A stretch of 50,122 nucleotides of DNA from Selenomonas sp. (GTDB lineage Bacteria > Bacillota > Negativicutes > Selenomonadales > Selenomonadaceae): NCBI GenBank assembly GCA_015265235.1, contig JABZYJ010000003.1:1-50122 (forward strand). Direction: 5' to 3'. Under the pieces are notes generated by a model. The model worked only from the letters and a program-made list of their open reading frames with translations. It searched no databases and was not told where the DNA came from. Every line of letters begins with the position of its first letter. Position 1 is the stretch's first letter. The translations under genes and the position numbers were made by a program. Of the stretch, positions 31,120 to 39,544 are shown in pieces.

Positions 31120-32468
31120 TAGCTGTGCGTTTTTTGCCATGCACAGATGAGCGCGCCGACACAAAAACCAATCAGCGCGGGCACAACCCACCCCATCCCG
31201 AGGGATGCGAGGGGAAGCCCCTCTCCTGCCGTACACAGAGCAGGCATCCATGAAAACGCATTCTGCAGAGCGGGCGGCAGTGCACGGAGAAAGTCGAAGA
31301 AGGCGGCCGCACTCGTGCCGACAATGCTCCACACATAGAGCGGGCGGCGGTAGCCGATCAGCCCCTCGATAAGACAGAGAGCGATGAGGACGATGGCGAC
31401 GGGATAGAGAAAGTAGAGCACGGGGAGGGAATACGCGATGATGCGGCTGAGGCCAACATTCGATATGGCGAATGAGAACGCGGCGAAGATCACCGTGTAT
31501 TTTGTATAGGAAAAACTGCGCGGAAAGAGCGCGGTAAACGTGGACGCACACGCCGTGACGAGTCCGATGGCGGTCTTGAGACATGCGCAGGTGATCGTGA
31601 TGCCAAGCAGAATGCCGCCGTACGCGCCAAAGTAATGCGCTGCAATATGGGCGAGCACATCGCCGCCGTTGGCATCGATGCCGTAGACGGCGCGGCTCTG
31701 CGCACCGACGTAGGTGAGCGCGAGATAGATGAGCGCCATGAGCAGCGTGCTGAGACTGCCCGAGATGATCGTGCTGTAGGAGAGATCAGCAGGCGAGGAG
31801 AGGCCAAGGCGACGGATGGAGTCGACGAGGATGCTGCCATAGGCGAGCGCGGCGAGCACATCCATCGTATTATAGCCCTCGAGCAGCCCCGTGAAAAAGG
31901 CATTCTCTGCGTACGCTCCTGTGGGCGGCATCGTCCACACGCTGCCCATCGGCTCTCTTAGCGCAGCGACGATCATGATGGCAAGAAAAAAGAGAAAGAG
32001 CGGATTCAGCACCTTGCCGATCCAGATCAGAATCCCCGACGGACGCAGGGAGAAAAAGAGCACCACGGCGAAAAAGAGCGCGGTAAAGGCGAGGAGCAGA
32101 ACATCGTGCAGGGGAGGGGCGACGAACGGCAGAACGCCAACCTGAAAGGAGACGGTCGCCGTACGCGGGATGGCGAAGAGCGGCCCGATGCAGAGATAGA
32201 GCGCGCAGGTAAAGAGCAGGGAAAAACGCCGCCCCACTCTGTTTCCAATCGCGGAGAGACTGTCGCTCGCTGTGATGCTGATCGCCGCAATGCCGAGCAG
32301 GGGCAGCCCCACGCCTGTGATGCAGAACCCGACAAGGGCGGGCAGCATCTCCATCCCCGCCCGCTGCCCCATCGACGCGGGAAAGATCAGATTGCCCGCA
32401 CCGAAGACCAGACCGAAAAGGAGAGATGCGACAAAGAGATATTCCTTTTTCGACAGCCGCTGTTTCAT
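31116..32468 (-). CDS. brnQ: Branched-chain amino acid:cation symporter BrnQ
   Basis: Na+- or H+-coupled uptake of Leu, Ile and Val (LIVCS family). From the ATG at 32468 the protein is 450 residues with about twelve hydrophobic helices. The N-terminal FVFGAGNLIFPASMGQRAG-type segment (GLVFGAGNLIFPASMGQ, about 18-34) and GYNTMDVLAALAYG (about 198-211) are diagnostic. AGGAAAG precedes the chosen start. The longer open frame begins beyond the promoter. Expression is from a strong divergent promoter shared in location with map. Confidence 0.94.
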   Translation of the reverse strand: MKQRLSKKEYLFVASLLFGLVFGAGNLIFPASMGQRAGMEMLPALVGFCITGVGLPLLGIAAISITASDSLSAIGNRVGRRFSLLFTCALYLCIGPLFAIPRTATVSFQVGVLPFVAPPLHDVLLLAFTALFFAVVLFFSLRPSGILIWIGKVLNPLFLFFLAIMIVAALREPMGSVWTMPPTGAYAENAFFTGLLEGYNTMDVLAALAYGSILVDSIRRLGLSSPADLSYSTIISGSLSTLLMALIYLALTYVGAQSRAVYGIDANGGDVLAHIAAHYFGAYGGILLGITITCACLKTAIGLVTACASTFTALFPRSFSYTKYTVIFAAFSFAISNVGLSRIIAYSLPVLYFLYPVAIVLIALCLIEGLIGYRRPLYVWSIVGTSAAAFFDFLRALPPALQNAFSWMPALCTAGEGLPLASLGMGWVVPALIGFCVGALICAWQKTHSY

Positions 32469-32517
32469 ACTGGATGCTTTCCTATCTACAAAAGAATCAT
32501 AAAATTTTAATAAATTG

Positions 32518-32546
32518 ATTATACAGGGGCAGCAGAGATTTGTCAA
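32518..32546 (-). promoter_or_regulatory. Promoter of brnQ
   Basis: A perfect consensus on the minus strand, TTGACA (revcomp of 32541-32546), 17 bases, TATAAT (revcomp of 32518-32523). The leader to the ATG is about 45 bases. Confidence 0.85.
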
Positions 32547-32568
32547 AAAATCTATTGGCGATCGTCCC

Positions 32569-32598
32569 TTTACATCCACCGATGGGGCGGGCTATAAT
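32569..32598 (+). promoter_or_regulatory. Promoter of map and the DEAD-box gene
   Basis: TTTACA (32569-32574) and TATAAT (32593-32598) with an 18-base spacer. Confidence 0.65.
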
Positions 32599-32647
32599 GC
32601 AGGGAGAGAAATAGCGGGGATTCCCCAAGATGATAAGGAGTACAGGA

Positions 32648-33520
32648 ATGAATCGAAACGACCTATGCTGGTGCGGCAGCGGCAAGAAATATAAAAAATG
32701 TCATGAGGACTTTGACGAGCGCATCGCCTCCATCCGTTACGATGTGATCAAGGGGCAGGTGCGCCCACCGCGCAAGATCATCAATAACGAGGCGGACATC
32801 GCGGGCATCCGCCGTGCCGCTGTCATCAACGATGCGGTGCTTGACCTCATGGGGACGCTCGTCGCACCGGGCGTTGACACGGAGACGCTGGATCGTGCGG
32901 CGCATGAGTACATTGTCTCACACGGCGGCATTCCCGCCTGCCTCGGCTTTGAGGGCTTCCCCAAGAGCATCTGCACGTCGATCAACAACGTGGTCTGCCA
33001 CGGGATTCCGTCGACCAAGGATGTGCTCAAAGAAGGCGACATCATCAACGTTGACTCGACCGTCATCGTGGACGGCTACTATGCGGATGCCTCGCGGATG
33101 TATCTCATCGGCAAGGTGCCGGCGGCGGCGGAGCGGCTCGTCAAGGTGACGAAGGAGTGCATGGAGCGCGGCATCGCGGCGGCGCGTCCGTGGCATTTTC
33201 TCGGCGACGTGAGTGCGGCGTGCGGCGACTGGGCGCATGCCAACGGCTACTCGGTCGTCACGGCGCTCGGCGGTCATGGCGTCGGCAAGGATTTTCACAT
33301 GGAACCGTACGTCCCGCATGAGGGCGAGCCGGGCACGGGGATGCTCATGGTGCCGGGCATGGTGTTCACGGTCGAGCCGATGATCAATGCGGGCGACTAC
33401 GATGTCACCGTTGACCGCACGGACGGATGGACGGTGCGGACGAAGGACGGGACGCTCTCTGCGCAGTGGGAAAAGACCATTCTCATCACAGAGACGGGCG
33501 CAGAGGTGCTTTCATCATGA
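32648..33520 (+). CDS. map: Methionine aminopeptidase type I with N-terminal SEC-C zinc motif
   Basis: Removes the initiator methionine from nascent proteins. The 290-residue protein has an N-terminal SEC-C module (LCWCGSGKKYKKCH, residues 6-19), a zinc-binding extension also found at the end of SecA, followed by the pita-bread peptidase domain. Metal ligands are visible in NVDSTVIVDGYYADASR (Asp pair), GGHGVGKDFH (His), FTVEPM (Glu) and the final WEKTILIT (Glu). The ATG has ATAAGGAGT upstream. The stop overlaps the helicase start by 4 bases (ATGA). Confidence 0.95.
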   Translation: MNRNDLCWCGSGKKYKKCHEDFDERIASIRYDVIKGQVRPPRKIINNEADIAGIRRAAVINDAVLDLMGTLVAPGVDTETLDRAAHEYIVSHGGIPACLGFEGFPKSICTSINNVVCHGIPSTKDVLKEGDIINVDSTVIVDGYYADASRMYLIGKVPAAAERLVKVTKECMERGIAAARPWHFLGDVSAACGDWAHANGYSVVTALGGHGVGKDFHMEPYVPHEGEPGTGMLMVPGMVFTVEPMINAGDYDVTVDRTDGWTVRTKDGTLSAQWEKTILITETGAEVLSS

Positions 33521-34797
33521 CGCATTTCGACCAGCTCGGCATCTCGGAGACACTGACCGCACTCCTCCAAAAACAGGGCATCACACAGCCGACCCCCGTG
33601 CAGGAGCAGGCGATCCCGCCCATGCGCGCGGGACGCGACGTGATCGCACAGGCACAGACGGGGACGGGCAAGACGCTCGCCTATCTCCTGCCGCTCCTTG
33701 CGCGCATCAAGCCGCAGGGCGCGGCGGCACAGGCCCTCGTCATCGCACCGACGCGTGAGCTCGCCATCCAGATCGAGCGCGTCGCCGAACCGCTCGCCCA
33801 GTCCCTTGGGATTGGCACCGTTGTGATCTATGGTGGGGCGGATATCGAGCGGCAGAAGGACAAACTGCGCCGCAGTCCGCAGCTCGTCATCGGTACGCCG
33901 GGACGTCTGCTCGATCACGTACGGCGTGGGACGCTTGCGCTCGGCAGCGTGAACAAGGTCGTCCTCGACGAGGCGGACGAAATGCTGAAGATGGGCTTCA
34001 TCGAGGATGTGGAGACCCTGCTCGGTGCTGTGGCACAGGACTATCAGCTCGCACTCTTTTCGGCAACGATGCCCGAGCGCATCGTGCGCCTGACAAAGCG
34101 GTTCATGACCAACCCCGCGCACATCCGTCTCGCGGGAGAGACAGTGACCCTCGCTGCCATCGAGCAGGTCGTCATACCCGTCAGCGCAGGGGACAAGCTC
34201 GACCGCCTCTGCGCCTCCATCAACGAGGAGGCACCCTACCTAGCAATGGTGTTCTGCGCCACAAAGGAGCGCACCCGTGCGCTCATGATGGAGCTCGCAC
34301 AGCGCGGCTATCTCGTCGATGCGCTCAGCGGCGACCTCACGCAGACGCAGCGCAGTTTCGTCCTGCGTCAGTTCCGCAGTGCAAAACTGCAGATCCTCTG
34401 TGCGACGGACATTGCGGCGCGCGGACTCGACATCGAGGGCGTGACCCACGTCTATAACTACGACCTGCCGCCGACGGTGACCGACTACATCCACCGCATC
34501 GGCCGCACGGGGCGCGCCGGGACACAGGGCAAGGCGATCACACTCGTCGCGCCGCATCAGCACGAAAAACTCCGCAAGATGGAGGCGGCGCTGAAGGAAC
34601 GCCTGCGCCGTGACGTAGTCAAGAAAAAAAAGCGTCCCGCACCGCACGCAGGGGAGGGGGACGCACAGAAAAAAACACATCCGCCACGCGATGCAAAACG
34701 CCGAACGCTGCCCAAGCGCACGAAGCCGAAGCCGCGCAGCAAAAAGGCAGGCAAGACCGTCACGAACATCGGACGGCGCAGCAGAAAACGGAACTAG
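33517..34797 (+). CDS. DEAD-box ATP-dependent RNA helicase
   Basis: A 426-residue RNA helicase with all core motifs: Q motif (GITQPTPVQEQAIP), Walker A AQTGTGKT (about 46-53), PTRELA, VLDEADEM, SAT, the C-terminal ARGLDIEGVTHVYNYD and HRIGRTGRAG. The tail after about residue 355 is strongly basic (many Lys and Arg), as in CshA and RhlE types that work on ribosomes or mRNA decay. It is coupled to map through an ATGA overlap. I do not assign it to one subfamily. Confidence 0.93.
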   Translation: MTHFDQLGISETLTALLQKQGITQPTPVQEQAIPPMRAGRDVIAQAQTGTGKTLAYLLPLLARIKPQGAAAQALVIAPTRELAIQIERVAEPLAQSLGIGTVVIYGGADIERQKDKLRRSPQLVIGTPGRLLDHVRRGTLALGSVNKVVLDEADEMLKMGFIEDVETLLGAVAQDYQLALFSATMPERIVRLTKRFMTNPAHIRLAGETVTLAAIEQVVIPVSAGDKLDRLCASINEEAPYLAMVFCATKERTRALMMELAQRGYLVDALSGDLTQTQRSFVLRQFRSAKLQILCATDIAARGLDIEGVTHVYNYDLPPTVTDYIHRIGRTGRAGTQGKAITLVAPHQHEKLRKMEAALKERLRRDVVKKKKRPAPHAGEGDAQKKTHPPRDAKRRTLPKRTKPKPRSKKAGKTVTNIGRRSRKRN

Positions 34798-34818
34798 GGG
34801 GGATGCTTTATATTATTA

Positions 34819-35424
34819 TTATATCTCTTCCGTTTTATAGGCGTTGTACCCCTCATAGCGATAGGAGGCGTCGATGCCCTTCATATAGATGTTTCGGTCG
34901 TCGATGCGCTGCGTCAGAGCAGCCTTCAGCAGAACCTTGATCTCCGTTGAGCGGATGGGGCTCCGCTCCATTGCAAGCAGATAGTCGTCTTTATCCACGT
35001 TATCCCAATCCACGACGCAAGATAGCCCACGTTTTAACATGGCGTCGAGCCAGATGCGCATACTGCGCCCGTTGCCCTCTCGAAAGGGATGCGCCACATT
35101 CATCTCGACGTATTTATCGATGATAGCGTCAAAGCTGTTCTGCGGCATACGGTCGATCTGCGCCAGTGCCTCCGTGAGGTAGAGCACGGGGGCAAAGCGA
35201 AAATGTCCTTTGGCGATGTTGACCGTGCGCGTCTGCCCTGCAAAGTCATATACATCCTGAAACAGATAGCGGTGAATCTCCTGCAGCCCGGCGTATGTGC
35301 CAACGGCGAACGTCTCGATGATATGCTCGTCATAGAGTTCCTGTGCACGCTTTTTGGTCAGCCGCTCCTCCTCATGGGCAAGAGCTGTGGAATCCGGGAT
35401 TCCAAGTTTGTTGGGCAATGTCAT
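34819..35424 (-). CDS. fic: Class III Fic protein (AMPylator) with C-terminal inhibitory helix
   Basis: A 201-residue single-domain Fic enzyme, predicted to transfer AMP from ATP to a target protein. The catalytic motif HPFREGNGRSMR (residues 112-123) is intact, with His112 and the second arginine present. Near the C-terminus SYRYEG (187-192) matches the autoinhibitory motif [S/T]xxxE[G/N], placing it in class III, like the Neisseria NmFic protein, which acts on DNA gyrase. No separate antitoxin gene is adjacent, as expected when inhibition is built in. A GGAGG lies just before the ATG. It faces the helicase gene convergently with no clear terminator between, and is less GC-rich than its neighbours, which may indicate transfer. 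Confidence 0.92.
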   Translation of the reverse strand: MTLPNKLGIPDSTALAHEEERLTKKRAQELYDEHIIETFAVGTYAGLQEIHRYLFQDVYDFAGQTRTVNIAKGHFRFAPVLYLTEALAQIDRMPQNSFDAIIDKYVEMNVAHPFREGNGRSMRIWLDAMLKRGLSCVVDWDNVDKDDYLLAMERSPIRSTEIKVLLKAALTQRIDDRNIYMKGIDASYRYEGYNAYKTEEI

Positions 35425-35457
35425 GACAAACCTCCAAATGTGCCGAATGATATATGT

Positions 35458-35463
35458 ATTATA
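35458..35463 (-). promoter_or_regulatory. Probable -10 box of the fic promoter
   Basis: TATAAT on the minus strand (revcomp of 35458-35463) in an AT-rich tract, 34 bases before the fic ATG. The matching -35 position reads TAGTCA and is weak. Confidence 0.45.
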
Positions 35464-35578
35464 TATTTTTTCTGCCCTTTTGACTACTTAGCATCTAGAG
35501 AATTGCAGGAAAAGAGGATTTTTCGTCGAATTGATAACATCATACAGACTATTCCAAACCAATAAGGAGGAAGGTTTC

Positions 35579-36841
35579 ATGATTGGCATCAAGAATGTGA
35601 TTGCGATTATCTGCGGTGGCGGCCCCGCACCCGGCATCAACAGTGTCATCTCGGCGGTGGTCAGTGAGGCAACGCGGCACGGTTGGGATGTGCTCGGCAT
35701 CTACGACGGGTTCTCGCGGATTGCACGCGGTGAGAAGAACTACGTGCGCCTTGAGCCTGCGAACATCAGCCGCATTCATCTGACGGGCGGCTGCATTCTG
35801 AAGATGTCGCGCTTCAACCCGACGAAGAAGGAATCCGACCTCCGCACCGTAGTCGAGACGCTGACCGAGCTCGGCGTGACGCATCTCGTCACCATCGGCG
35901 GCGACGACACGGCATTCAGCTCCATGGCGGTCTCCGAGTACGCGCGCAAGATGGGACGCACGATCAACGTCGTCCATGTCCCGAAGACCATCGACAACGA
36001 CCTGCCGCTCCCCGAGGGCGTGCCGACGTTCGGCTTTGAGACAGCGCGTGCCTTCGGCACGATGGAGATCGAGAACCTCATGGAGGATGCGAGCACGACG
36101 AACAACCGCTGGTACTTCACCATCGCTATGGGACGTACGGCGGGGCATCTTGCCCTCGGGATGGGACGCAGCGCAGGCGCGGCGATCACCATCATCCCCG
36201 AGGAGTTTTCCCAGAAAAAGATCCCGCTGCAGCAGGTCGTCGACGTGATCGTCGGCTCGATCGTGAAGCGCTACCTCACGGGGCGCAACTACGGCGTTGC
36301 TGTCATCGCTGAGGGCGTGATCGAGAAGATCGCCGAGGAGGACTTTGCCAAACTCGGCAACGTCGTCACGGACGAGCACGGACACATCCGCTACAGCGAG
36401 CTCGACTTCGGCGAGATCATCAAACAGGCGGTGCTCGCCGAGACGAAGAAGCTCGGCATCACCATCAGCGTCATCGACAAGGAGATCGGCTACGAGCTGC
36501 GCTGCACGGCGCCGATCGCCTATGACATCGACTACTGCCGCTCGCTCGGCTACTCCGCCGTCAAGTTCCTCATGCAGGGCGACACGGGCGCGATCATCAC
36601 GATTCAGGACAATCAGGCGGTGCCGATGCGCTTCGACGAGATTCGCGACCCCGAGACGGGCAAGACGAAGGTGCGCAAGGTCAACATCGCCTCCGTCCAC
36701 TACCGCATCGCACGCGGCTTCATGATGCGCCTCGAAAAGGGCGACCTCGACGATCCGGGACTTGCGAATGCCTACCGCATGACGCAGGAGGAGTTCAAGG
36801 AACGCTACTCCTACCTCTTTGACGGCGACGCCACAGAGTAA
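35579..36841 (+). CDS. pfp: 6-phosphofructokinase, pyrophosphate-dependent type
   Basis: Phosphorylates fructose 6-phosphate in glycolysis. The 420-residue protein has GGGPAPGIN at residues 13-21, GGDD at 107-110 and PKTIDND at 135-141. In ATP-using PFK these positions read GGDG and PGTIDND. The Asp and Lys found here are the residues associated with use of pyrophosphate, making the reaction reversible. Phosphate-donor choice is inferred from these two residues. The ATG at 35579 has AAGGAGGAAGG upstream. The gene is monocistronic, with a strong terminator after it. Confidence 0.9.
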   Translation: MIGIKNVIAIICGGGPAPGINSVISAVVSEATRHGWDVLGIYDGFSRIARGEKNYVRLEPANISRIHLTGGCILKMSRFNPTKKESDLRTVVETLTELGVTHLVTIGGDDTAFSSMAVSEYARKMGRTINVVHVPKTIDNDLPLPEGVPTFGFETARAFGTMEIENLMEDASTTNNRWYFTIAMGRTAGHLALGMGRSAGAAITIIPEEFSQKKIPLQQVVDVIVGSIVKRYLTGRNYGVAVIAEGVIEKIAEEDFAKLGNVVTDEHGHIRYSELDFGEIIKQAVLAETKKLGITISVIDKEIGYELRCTAPIAYDIDYCRSLGYSAVKFLMQGDTGAIITIQDNQAVPMRFDEIRDPETGKTKVRKVNIASVHYRIARGFMMRLEKGDLDDPGLANAYRMTQEEFKERYSYLFDGDATE

Positions 36842-36862
36842 TTTCACCGCAGAACTGTCCAA

Positions 36863-36908
36863 GGACGATGGTGTGAAACGAAAAAGTTTCGCATCATCGC
36901 CCTTTTTT
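36863..36908 (+). terminator. Terminator of pfp
   Basis: CGATGGTGTGAAAC (36866-36879) pairs with GTTTCGCATCATCG (36886-36899) with G-U pairs around a GAAAAA loop, followed by CCCTTTTTT. Confidence 0.85.
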
Positions 36909-36920
36909 CTATTTTAGGTA

Positions 36921-36949
36921 TTGACGCGCCCGCTCCTTTGCCGTATAAT
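36921..36949 (+). promoter_or_regulatory. Promoter of the tRNA cluster
   Basis: TTGACG (36921-36926), 17-base spacer, TATAAT (36944-36949), 33 bases before tRNA-fMet. Confidence 0.82.
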
Positions 36950-36982
36950 ACCGTATTGTCAGTGCAATACACGACAGAACAT

Positions 36983-37058
<76 letters not shown>

Positions 37059-37070
37059 ATAGCATATCAT

Positions 37071-37156
37071 GGGTAGGTGGCCGAGTGGTTAAAGGCAACA
37101 GACTGTAAATCTGTCATCTTCGGATTACGATGGTTCGAATCCATCCCTGCCCACCA
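37071..37156 (+). tRNA. tRNA-Tyr (GUA)
   Basis: An 86-base class II tRNA with acceptor GGGTAGG/CCTGCCC, anticodon arm CAGACTGTAAATCTG (anticodon GTA), a long variable arm and encoded CCA. It follows tRNA-fMet by 12 bases. Confidence 0.95.
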
Positions 37157-37161
37157 TCATC

Positions 37162-37238
37162 GGCGGCATAGCTCAGTTGGCTAGAGCATGCGGTTCATAC
37201 CCGCAGTGTCCGGAGTTCAAATCTCTGTGCCGCCACCA
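37162..37238 (+). tRNA. Elongator tRNA-Met (CAU)
   Basis: A 77-base tRNA with acceptor GGCGGCA/TGCCGCC and anticodon arm TGCGG-TTCATAC-CCGCA. It closely resembles the Bacillus elongator tRNA-Met. A lysidine-modified tRNA-Ile2 also has CAU, but the acceptor and D arm favour Met. It lies 5 bases after tRNA-Tyr. Confidence 0.92.
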
Positions 37239-37250
37239 TTTTGCTTGATC

Positions 37251-37273
37251 CCCCCGCAACGGGGGTTCTTTTA
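37251..37273 (+). terminator. Terminator of the tRNA cluster
   Basis: CCCCC-GCAAC-GGGGG followed by TTCTTTTA, 12 bases after tRNA-Met. Confidence 0.85.
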
Positions 37274-37324
37274 TGCTTTCAGGGAGCACTCCGGTGTCTC
37301 CTTAGGGAAAATGTACTTCATGCG

Positions 37325-37353
37325 TTGACAGCATTTTCCAAGTATGATAAATT
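37325..37353 (+). promoter_or_regulatory. Promoter of rpmG-secE-nusG and ribosomal genes
   Basis: Consensus TTGACA (37325-37330), 17 bases, TAAATT (37348-37353) with an upstream TG. It lies 50 bases before rpmG. Confidence 0.62.
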
Positions 37354-37402
37354 GATACGAGTGATTTCGTGTCATGAAAACTAACAAGGAGAGTCGATAT
37401 TC

Positions 37403-37552
37403 ATGCGCAACAACATTACGCTTGAGTGCACGGAGTGCCATAGCCGCAACTATCGCACGAACAAGAACAAGAAGAACAATCCGGATCGTCTGGAGTTCAG
37501 CAAGTACTGCAAGTTCTGCCGCAAGCACACGCCGCACAAAGAGACGAAGTAA
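37403..37552 (+). CDS. rpmG: 50S ribosomal protein L33
   Basis: A 49-residue zinc-ribbon ribosomal protein. Both CxxC pairs are present (C9-x2-C12 in LECTECHSRNY and C36-x2-C39 in YCKFCRKHTPHKETK), so this is the zinc-binding C+ form. AAGGAGAG is 11 bases before the ATG. It opens the standard rpmG-secE-nusG cluster. Confidence 0.96.
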   Translation: MRNNITLECTECHSRNYRTNKNKKNNPDRLEFSKYCKFCRKHTPHKETK

Positions 37553-37563
37553 GCGCCCGCATC

Positions 37564-37749
37564 ATGGGAAAGATTGTGAAATTCCTGCGGGAAGTCGTCG
37601 CCGAGATGAAGAAGGTCTCGTGGTCGACGCGGCGCGAGCTGGTCACCTACACCGGTGTTGTCGGCATTGCGATCGTCGTCGTCTGCGCGCTCATCTGGAT
37701 CTGCGACACTATTTTTGCGCGCATCTTTCAGGTTATCCTGCATTATTAG
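37564..37749 (+). CDS. secE: Preprotein translocase subunit SecE
   Basis: A 61-residue SecE of the short single-helix type. The conserved amphipathic segment FLREVVAEMKKVSWSTRRELV (seen at about 7-27) is followed by one membrane helix (about 30-50). It clamps SecY in the translocon. There is no good Shine-Dalgarno before the ATG (CGCCCGCATC), so translation may depend on coupling from rpmG 11 bases upstream. Confidence 0.95.
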   Translation: MGKIVKFLREVVAEMKKVSWSTRRELVTYTGVVGIAIVVVCALIWICDTIFARIFQVILHY

Positions 37750-37763
37750 ACGGGGTGAGGGAC

Positions 37764-38315
37764 ATGGCAGACAAGGAAGAACTCAATCTCCGGCAGGCGA
37801 ATCCACATCGCGCATGGTATGTCATCCACACCTACTCGGGGTATGAGAACAAGGTCAAGGCAAACCTTGAACGCCTCATGCACTCGGCGAGCATGAGCGA
37901 GATGATCTTTAACGTCGTCGTGCCCGTGGAGAACGAGATCGAGGTCAAGGACGGCAAGGAAAAGGTCGTTCCGCGCAAGGTGTTCCCGGGCTACGTCCTC
38001 GTTGACATGATCGTCGATGAGCACTCGTGGTACGTCGTGCGCAACACGACGGGCGTCACGGGCTTTGTCGGCTCGGAGAAGCACCCCATTCCGCTGACCG
38101 CGGAGGAGGCGGAACGCATCCTCTCCGGCTCTGTGGGCGGGGCACCGAAGCGCCGCGCCAAGGTGGATGTCGGCGACACGGTGCGCATCATCTCGGGCGC
38201 ATTCGAGGACTACGCGGGCAAGATCACGTCGATCGACACGTCGAGTATGCGCGTGCAGGTGGATGTGGACGGAACCCCTCTGGATGTCGAGATCGATCAG
38301 GTCGAACGGATCTGA
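37764..38315 (+). CDS. nusG: Transcription elongation/antitermination factor NusG
   Basis: A 183-residue factor that binds RNA polymerase and ribosomal protein S10. The NGN domain (WYVIHTYSGYENKVKANLE, FPGYVLVDM, VRNTTGVTGFVG) occupies about 17-120 and the KOW domain (VDVGDTVRIISGAFEDYAGKI) about 130-183. The ATG at 37764 follows GGGGTGAGG. Its position between secE and rplK is standard. Confidence 0.97.
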   Translation: MADKEELNLRQANPHRAWYVIHTYSGYENKVKANLERLMHSASMSEMIFNVVVPVENEIEVKDGKEKVVPRKVFPGYVLVDMIVDEHSWYVVRNTTGVTGFVGSEKHPIPLTAEEAERILSGSVGGAPKRRAKVDVGDTVRIISGAFEDYAGKITSIDTSSMRVQVDVDGTPLDVEIDQVERI

Positions 38316-38360
38316 GATCAGATATACCGCTGATTTTTCACCGAAAGGAGGTGAATGTGG

Positions 38361-38786
38361 ATGGCAAAGAAGGTTGCGCGTGTCGTAAAGCTGCAGGTTC
38401 CTGCGGGCAAGGCGACACCGGCTCCTCCGGTTGGACCTGCGCTTGGCCAGGCGGGCGTGAACATCATGGCGTTCGTCAAAGACTTCAATGAGCGCACGGC
38501 GAAACAGGCGGGGCTCATCATTCCGGTTGAGATCACAGTCTTTGAGGATCGTTCCTTTACCTTTATCACGAAGACCCCTCCGGCAGCAGTTCTGCTGAAG
38601 AAGGCGGCGGGCATTGAAAAGGCGTCGGGCGAGCCGAACAAGACGAAGGTCGCAAAGCTCCCGCGCGCGAAGGCACGCGAGATCGCAGAGTCCAAGATGC
38701 CGGATCTGAACGCCGCATCAATCGAGGCGGCGACGTCCATGATCGAGGGCACAGCCCGCAGCATGGGCATTGAGATCACAGACTAA
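38361..38786 (+). CDS. rplK: 50S ribosomal protein L11
   Basis: A 141-residue stalk-base protein that binds the GTPase-associated region of 23S rRNA. The N-terminal PAGKATPAPPVGPALGQAGVN (the thiostrepton-binding proline-rich face) and the C-terminal GTARSMGIEI are unmistakable. AAAGGAGGTGA is 9 bases before the ATG. Confidence 0.98.
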   Translation: MAKKVARVVKLQVPAGKATPAPPVGPALGQAGVNIMAFVKDFNERTAKQAGLIIPVEITVFEDRSFTFITKTPPAAVLLKKAAGIEKASGEPNKTKVAKLPRAKAREIAESKMPDLNAASIEAATSMIEGTARSMGIEITD

Positions 38787-38843
38787 TCCTCTGTGACAAA
38801 GTGGAAGGGCGTACGCCCGTTAGGACCACGAAGGGAGTTATTC

Positions 38844-39527
38844 ATGGCAAAGTTTGGTAAGAAATACCAAGACGCTGCGAAGCTGATCGAGAGCGGCAAG
38901 CTCTACGCTTCGCAGGAAGCGATGGAACTCGTCAAGAAGACGGCAACCGCCAAATTCGACGAGACCATCGAGCTGCACGTGCGCCTCGGCGTCGATCCGA
39001 AGTATGCGGATCAGCAGGTGCGCGGCGCCCTTGTCCTGCCGCATGGCACGGGCAAGACCCAGCGCGTACTCGTCTTTGCAAAGGGCGAGAAGGTCGCTGA
39101 GGCTGAGGCAGCAGGGGCTGACTTCGTCGGCTAAGATGAGATCGTGCAGAAGATCCAGGGCGGCTGGCTCGACTTCGATGTCGCTGTCGCTACGCCCGAC
39201 ATGATGGGCACGGTCGGTCGCCTCGGTAAGGTTCTCGGTCCGCGCGGACTCATGCCGAACCCGAAGCTCGGCACGGTCACGATGGATCTGAAGAAAGCCA
39301 TCGGCGAAATCAAGGCAGGTCAGGTGGAGTACCGCACGGACAAGGCGGGCAACGTCCACGTTCCCATCGGGAAGGCCTCCTTTGATGCGGAGAAACTCCG
39401 CGAAAACTATCAGGCGATCATCGACACGCTGATTCGCGTGAAGCCGGCAGCGGCAAAGGGGCAGTACATCCGCTCCATCACCGTTGTGGCGACGATGGGA
39501 CCCGCCGTCCCCGTTGCGCTCAGCTAA
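38844..39527 (+). pseudogene. rplA: 50S ribosomal protein L1 gene interrupted by an in-frame TAA
   Basis: The frame from the ATG at 38844 (GAAGGGAG site upstream) encodes normal L1 for 96 codons, meets TAA at 39132-39134 (codon 97), and continues in the same frame with normal L1 sequence to 39527, for a total length of 227 codons typical of L1. The flanking residues are ADFVG before and DEIVQKIQGGWLDFDV after. No base is inserted or deleted. A single change (GAA or AAA to TAA) would explain it. Possibilities are a sequencing error, a real nonsense mutation in a protein that is dispensable in some bacteria, or read-through. A GTG at 39144 could restart translation but has no convincing ribosome-binding site. 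L1 builds the E-site stalk and represses its own operon. Confidence 0.9.
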
Positions 39528-39544
39528 TTTTTTTAGCAGCGCAC

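Noticed and set aside
35549..36862. A 437-codon minus-strand frame
   Set aside because: It is antisense to pfp, which has full family motifs and a ribosome-binding site.
39132..39134. Recoding of the rplA stop as selenocysteine
   Set aside because: The codon is TAA, not TGA, and no SECIS-like hairpin was seen immediately after it.
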